Shown here in pieces: positions 61,219 through 64,000 of a stretch of DNA of 64,000 nt. The notes beneath the pieces were generated by a model. That model was not told the origin of the DNA and ran no database searches. It saw nothing but the letters and a program-made list of their open reading frames with translations. How positions within the stretch are numbered: the stretch's first letter is position 1; each line of letters begins with the position of its first letter. Both the position numbers and the translations under genes were made by a program. The stretch covers positions 1 through 64,000 of the forward strand of contig JAIORS010000104.1 of assembly GCA_021108005.1 (NCBI GenBank), given 5' to 3'. Source of the DNA: Candidatus Aegiribacteria sp. (GTDB taxonomy: Bacteria; Fermentibacterota; Fermentibacteria; Fermentibacterales; JCC-6).

Positions 61219-62180
61219 AGGCAATGGTTTTATGCGCTGGCTACGGCACAAGACTGCAGCCTCTGACGGATATTGTTCCAAAACCTCTTGTGAGGATAGC
61301 AGGTTTTACTCTTATCCATGACATACTTCTTCACCTGGCTTCAGAGGGAATCGATACAGCTGTTGTAAACGGCTCCTGGAAGGCGGATATGCTTGAGGAT
61401 TACCTGAAAAACACTGATCTCCCTCTGAGAATCCTGTTCCAGAGGGAAGATAAACCACTTGGTACAGCCGGAGCGGTCCGGAAAGCCCTTCCACTCCTTG
61501 GGGAAGAATTTCTTGTTGTCTACGGAGACAATCTTACAAGACAACCAGTAGCACCGCTTTTAAAGCTTCATTCACGGTTGGATTCCGAAGTTACAATTGC
61601 CCTCGCTCCTACAGGAGAACCCTCCAGCAAGGGTATAGTCCTGACAGAACCCGACGGAAAGGTATTGAATTTCCGTGAAAAACCTCCCAACGAGGTTGCT
61701 AAGTCAAATCTTGCTAATTCAGGTTTATACGTCTGCAGAAGATCAGCAGTTGAGCATCTGCGCGAAGGAGATTTTTCCGATTTCGGAAATGATGTATTTG
61801 CCCTTCTCCTTAAGGAAGGAAGAATCCTTGCCGCTGATTCTCCGGGAGGGTACACAAGAGATATCGGGACTGGAAATAGCTATCTTATTGCCTGTCATGA
61901 TGTTCTATCCGGTAGACTAACACCGTATGCGAACAATGGTAATATCCGGAATGGCAAATTAATCGAAAACAGCCAGACCTACGATGATATCGAACTCAAA
62001 GGTACAATATGGATTGAAGAGGGCTCTCTGATCTCAAAAGGTTGCACTCTTGAGAATTGTGTTATACTTTCCGGCTCGACCATCGGCTGGAACTGCGCAT
62101 TGAAGAATTCGCTTGTAATGCCAGAAACAGAAATACCTGAAGGCACCATAGCTGATGATAAATATCTGAAAGTGTTCTGA
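61215..62180 (+). CDS. Sugar-1-phosphate nucleotidyltransferase
   Basis: 321-residue nucleotidyltransferase of the GT-A/hexapeptide type. The N-terminal MKAMVLCAGYGTRLQPLTD contains the phosphate-binding loop; VVYGDNL is the metal-binding site and NSGLYVC the substrate loop. The C-terminal region is a short left-handed beta-helix. With the following gene it fits heptose or mannose activation for LPS-like surface glycan; the exact sugar is not determined. 11 bases from the SIS-domain gene. Confidence 0.88.
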   Translation: MKAMVLCAGYGTRLQPLTDIVPKPLVRIAGFTLIHDILLHLASEGIDTAVVNGSWKADMLEDYLKNTDLPLRILFQREDKPLGTAGAVRKALPLLGEEFLVVYGDNLTRQPVAPLLKLHSRLDSEVTIALAPTGEPSSKGIVLTEPDGKVLNFREKPPNEVAKSNLANSGLYVCRRSAVEHLREGDFSDFGNDVFALLLKEGRILAADSPGGYTRDIGTGNSYLIACHDVLSGRLTPYANNGNIRNGKLIENSQTYDDIELKGTIWIEEGSLISKGCTLENCVILSGSTIGWNCALKNSLVMPETEIPEGTIADDKYLKVF

Positions 62181-62191
62181 TTGGAGAAAGC

Positions 62192-62758
62192 ATGCTGAAA
62201 GAAATACGCACATATCTTAACCAGGTAAGTGCTCTCGCTTTGAAGATCCCATCGGAGAATATTGAAGAGCTGGTCGGAATCATACTTAAGGCTTACGAGA
62301 ATGGCAGAAAGATCTTTGTTTTCGGTAACGGTGGAGGATCGGCCACTTCAAGTCATTTTGTCTGTGATCTCGCGAAGGGTACCGTAACTCCGGGAAAACC
62401 AAGATTGAAAGCTATCAGTCTGTCAGTAAATATTCCTCTTATAACCGCATGGGCGAACGATACCGATTACACTAATACATTCGGCGAACAGCTCAAAAAT
62501 CTTGTTGAAAAAAAAGATGTAGTTATCGGCCTTTCCGGAAGCGGAATGAGCCCTAATGTCATAAACGCTTTCAGAGTAGCCAATAAAGCAGGCGCGATAT
62601 CTGTACTGTTTTCGGGTTTCAATGGTGGAGAAGCTGTAAATATCGCTAAGAACTCAATAGTAGTCCCCAGTGATGATATGCAGCAGATCGAAGATATCCA
62701 TCTGATACTCTGCCATATAGTATTCAGAATGGTTCGTGATAGAATCAGTGAAGGTTAA
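62192..62758 (+). CDS. SIS-domain sugar isomerase, GmhA-like
   Basis: 188-residue SIS-domain protein. The phosphosugar-binding loop GNGGGSATSSHFVCDLAKGT is close to GmhA (sedoheptulose-7-phosphate isomerase), followed by VIGLSGSGMSPNV. GGAGAAAGC precedes the ATG. The gene order nucleotidyltransferase-GmhA is typical of heptose biosynthesis operons. Confidence 0.88.
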   Translation: MLKEIRTYLNQVSALALKIPSENIEELVGIILKAYENGRKIFVFGNGGGSATSSHFVCDLAKGTVTPGKPRLKAISLSVNIPLITAWANDTDYTNTFGEQLKNLVEKKDVVIGLSGSGMSPNVINAFRVANKAGAISVLFSGFNGGEAVNIAKNSIVVPSDDMQQIEDIHLILCHIVFRMVRDRISEG

Positions 62759-62763
62759 CCGGG

Positions 62764-63186
62764 TCAGGAGTAGTCCTGGCTTCTGAAAACCTTTTCTCCA
62801 TCGGCAAGGTACTGATTCAGCGCATCGCTGAAGATATCAGGATTACTTTCACTTTGCTCTGGAAATCTGCTTTTCCATAAATCCCAGGATTTCTGAATCT
62901 CCTGATTCATAACCTCGGGCAGGTTTCCGTCTTCTCGGGCTTCATCTATCAGATCCTGGTTATAAATAAGTATATCGCTTGCAAGAACTCTCGCAAATCT
63001 TGCAGCTCTCTGTTCCGGAGTATCATCCTCGAGAGGTACCTCTGCTGTTCCTACCATTCCACTTTTTGGAGGATTGATAATAAAGATCTCTGAACATTTT
63101 CTGCATCGAAAACGTTTCGGCGAGTCTCCGATCTTTTTTTCGGGAATATTGTATTTACAGTTACAACTGGGACAGGTCACTATCAT
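62764..63186 (-). CDS. Zinc-ribbon (MJ0042-like) protein
   Basis: 140-residue protein with an N-terminal zinc ribbon CPSCNCKYNIPEKKI...FRCRKCSEIF, the MJ0042/zinc_ribbon_5 fold, then a helical C-terminus without any known domain. Proteins of this kind often regulate envelope or gliding functions in deltaproteobacteria and relatives, but the role here is unknown. It overlaps the aminotransferase gene by 4 bases. Confidence 0.78.
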   Translation of the reverse strand: MIVTCPSCNCKYNIPEKKIGDSPKRFRCRKCSEIFIINPPKSGMVGTAEVPLEDDTPEQRAARFARVLASDILIYNQDLIDEAREDGNLPEVMNQEIQKSWDLWKSRFPEQSESNPDIFSDALNQYLADGEKVFRSQDYS

Positions 63187-64000
63187 GTGTTATACCTCCT
63201 GTGCAGAAATCTTCTCAATCTTTTCACACCTTCCCGAATATCATCATCGGATGCCGCAAAGGATAATCTGATATATCCTTCCGCTCCAAACGCAGAACCC
63301 GGTATGACAGCCAGACCTTCATTGTCCAGAAGTTCATTACAAAAACTCTCAGTATCAATCTCAGTACATACAGTCAATCGGGGAAACACGTAAAACGCCC
63401 CTTCCGGTCTCTCAAATTGTAAGTCATCTTCGACCGAAAGTAAAGAACACATCAGATCCCTTCTTCTCAGGAAGCATCTGTGCATTTCTTTTCTTTCACT
63501 CTCGGCTTTGCCTTCAAGCGCTGCCAGTGCAGCCCACTGGGAAATGGAACATGGGTTTGATGTGGAATGAGCCTGAAGTACACCGGAGATTTTTGCCCAT
63601 TCAACATTTGTAAGCGAGTACCCGATGCGCCATCCCGTCATTGCGTAGGTTTTCGATACACCCGATACAACAGCGGTCCTCTTCTTTAGTTCCGGTCTGT
63701 AATCAAGTATATGGGGAGTTCCACCTTCGATGTAAACAAGATCCTCGTAAATATCATCCGAGATAACCCACATATCGGTCTCAACTATTGCATCGGCTAT
63801 GCTTTTAATTTCATCTTCGGATGGAACGTAACCGGAAGGGTTCGAAGGGTAGTTGATCAGAATACCTACTGCGCCCTGGTCCGAAGCTTTAAGTATTTCT
63901 TCAGGATTGATATTCTCTTTCGGATATACGGGTATCCCTCCTGAAGCCTTGACCATCTCAGGATAACTGACCCAGTACGGCCTTGGCAGTAATACTCTGT
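63183..64000 (-). CDS. Aminotransferase class I/II, partial at window edge
   Basis: C-terminal part, at least 272 residues, of a PLP-dependent aspartate/aromatic-type aminotransferase. The frame runs off the window at 64000: codons before ATG 63956 read PRPYWVSYPEMVKASGG, which is normal family sequence, so 63956 is not the real start. The PLP lysine is in SKTYAMTGWR; the phosphate Arg follows as RLSFAAS near the end. NxPxNPSG is seen as NYPSNPSG. Substrate unassigned. Confidence 0.9.
   Translation of the reverse strand, partial: RVLLPRPYWVSYPEMVKASGGIPVYPKENINPEEILKASDQGAVGILINYPSNPSGYVPSEDEIKSIADAIVETDMWVISDDIYEDLVYIEGGTPHILDYRPELKKRTAVVSGVSKTYAMTGWRIGYSLTNVEWAKISGVLQAHSTSNPCSISQWAALAALEGKAESERKEMHRCFLRRRDLMCSLLSVEDDLQFERPEGAFYVFPRLTVCTEIDTESFCNELLDNEGLAVIPGSAFGAEGYIRLSFAASDDDIREGVKRLRRFLHRRYNT

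Noticed and set aside
1-64000. tRNA, rRNA, insertion sequence or prophage genes
   Set aside because: None recognised by eye in the short intergenic spaces; no transposase, integrase or phage structural gene among the reading frames.

Overview
The window comes from an anaerobic, Gram-negative-type bacterium. It carries lipoprotein signal peptides, periplasmic chaperone and lytic transglycosylase genes, a C25 (gingipain-like) protease with a FlgD/type IX-like C-terminal sorting domain, a heptose-activation gene pair and a large membrane-bound [NiFe] hydrogenase operon. Together these suggest a fermentative member of the FCB-type candidate phyla (Fermentibacterota-like or a relative). That placement is an inference from gene content and I could not test it.

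Layout. 1-4246 (+) is an accessory strip: a radical SAM protein, a methyltransferase, a broken nucleotide kinase and an S9 peptidase. 4366-16767 (-) is a tightly overlapping 17-gene operon. It holds a sulfhydrogenase-type diaphorase (HydB/HydG-like), a four-cluster ferredoxin, the NuoH/B/C/D-like core of a group 4 [NiFe] hydrogenase, a complete Mrp antiporter set in canonical order A(split)-B-C-D-E-F-G, a NuoI/HycF-like ferredoxin and the hydrogenase maturation protease HycI. 16768-18345 holds a family of palindromic repeats around a TolB-like protein; the repeat supplies the 3' ends of two convergent genes. 18324-26744 (-) is an envelope operon: two lytic transglycosylases flanking two large TPR proteins.

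26856-32491 carries asd, a zinc-ribbon coiled-coil protein, holA, a PpiD-like chaperone and an unknown Cys-motif protein. 32497-43660 (-) is the information-processing block dnaK, dnaJ, mutS2, dnaG and a primary-type sigma factor, followed by a FecCD/BtuCDF-type ABC importer whose binding-protein gene overlaps the sigma gene by 4 bases. 43852-49424 (-) is a six-gene overlapping operon: GGDEF protein, amidohydrolase, nadC, coaX, coaC-like and mtnA. 49604-51155 (+) encodes two lipoproteins, one built of three tandem domains. 51238-60018 (-) has rpsD, the C25 protease, an HD hydrolase, a small secreted protein, an NADP-type isocitrate dehydrogenase, a methyltransferase, DUF523, an M23 peptidase and a second sigma-70 factor. 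60271-62758 (+) is a methyltransferase, sugar nucleotidyltransferase and GmhA-like isomerase cluster. 62764-64000 (-) ends with a zinc-ribbon protein and an aminotransferase cut by the window edge.

The most notable system is the hydrogenase operon. It physically joins an NAD(P)H-type diaphorase, a catalytically complete Ni-Fe site and a full ion-translocating Mrp module in one apparent transcription unit, which suggests an energy-conserving hydrogenase fed by NAD(P)H and/or ferredoxin. Several genes start with GTG or TTG (including dnaK and the second sigma factor), and starts were chosen by Shine-Dalgarno position where possible. No tRNA, rRNA, CRISPR array, intact insertion sequence or prophage was seen.
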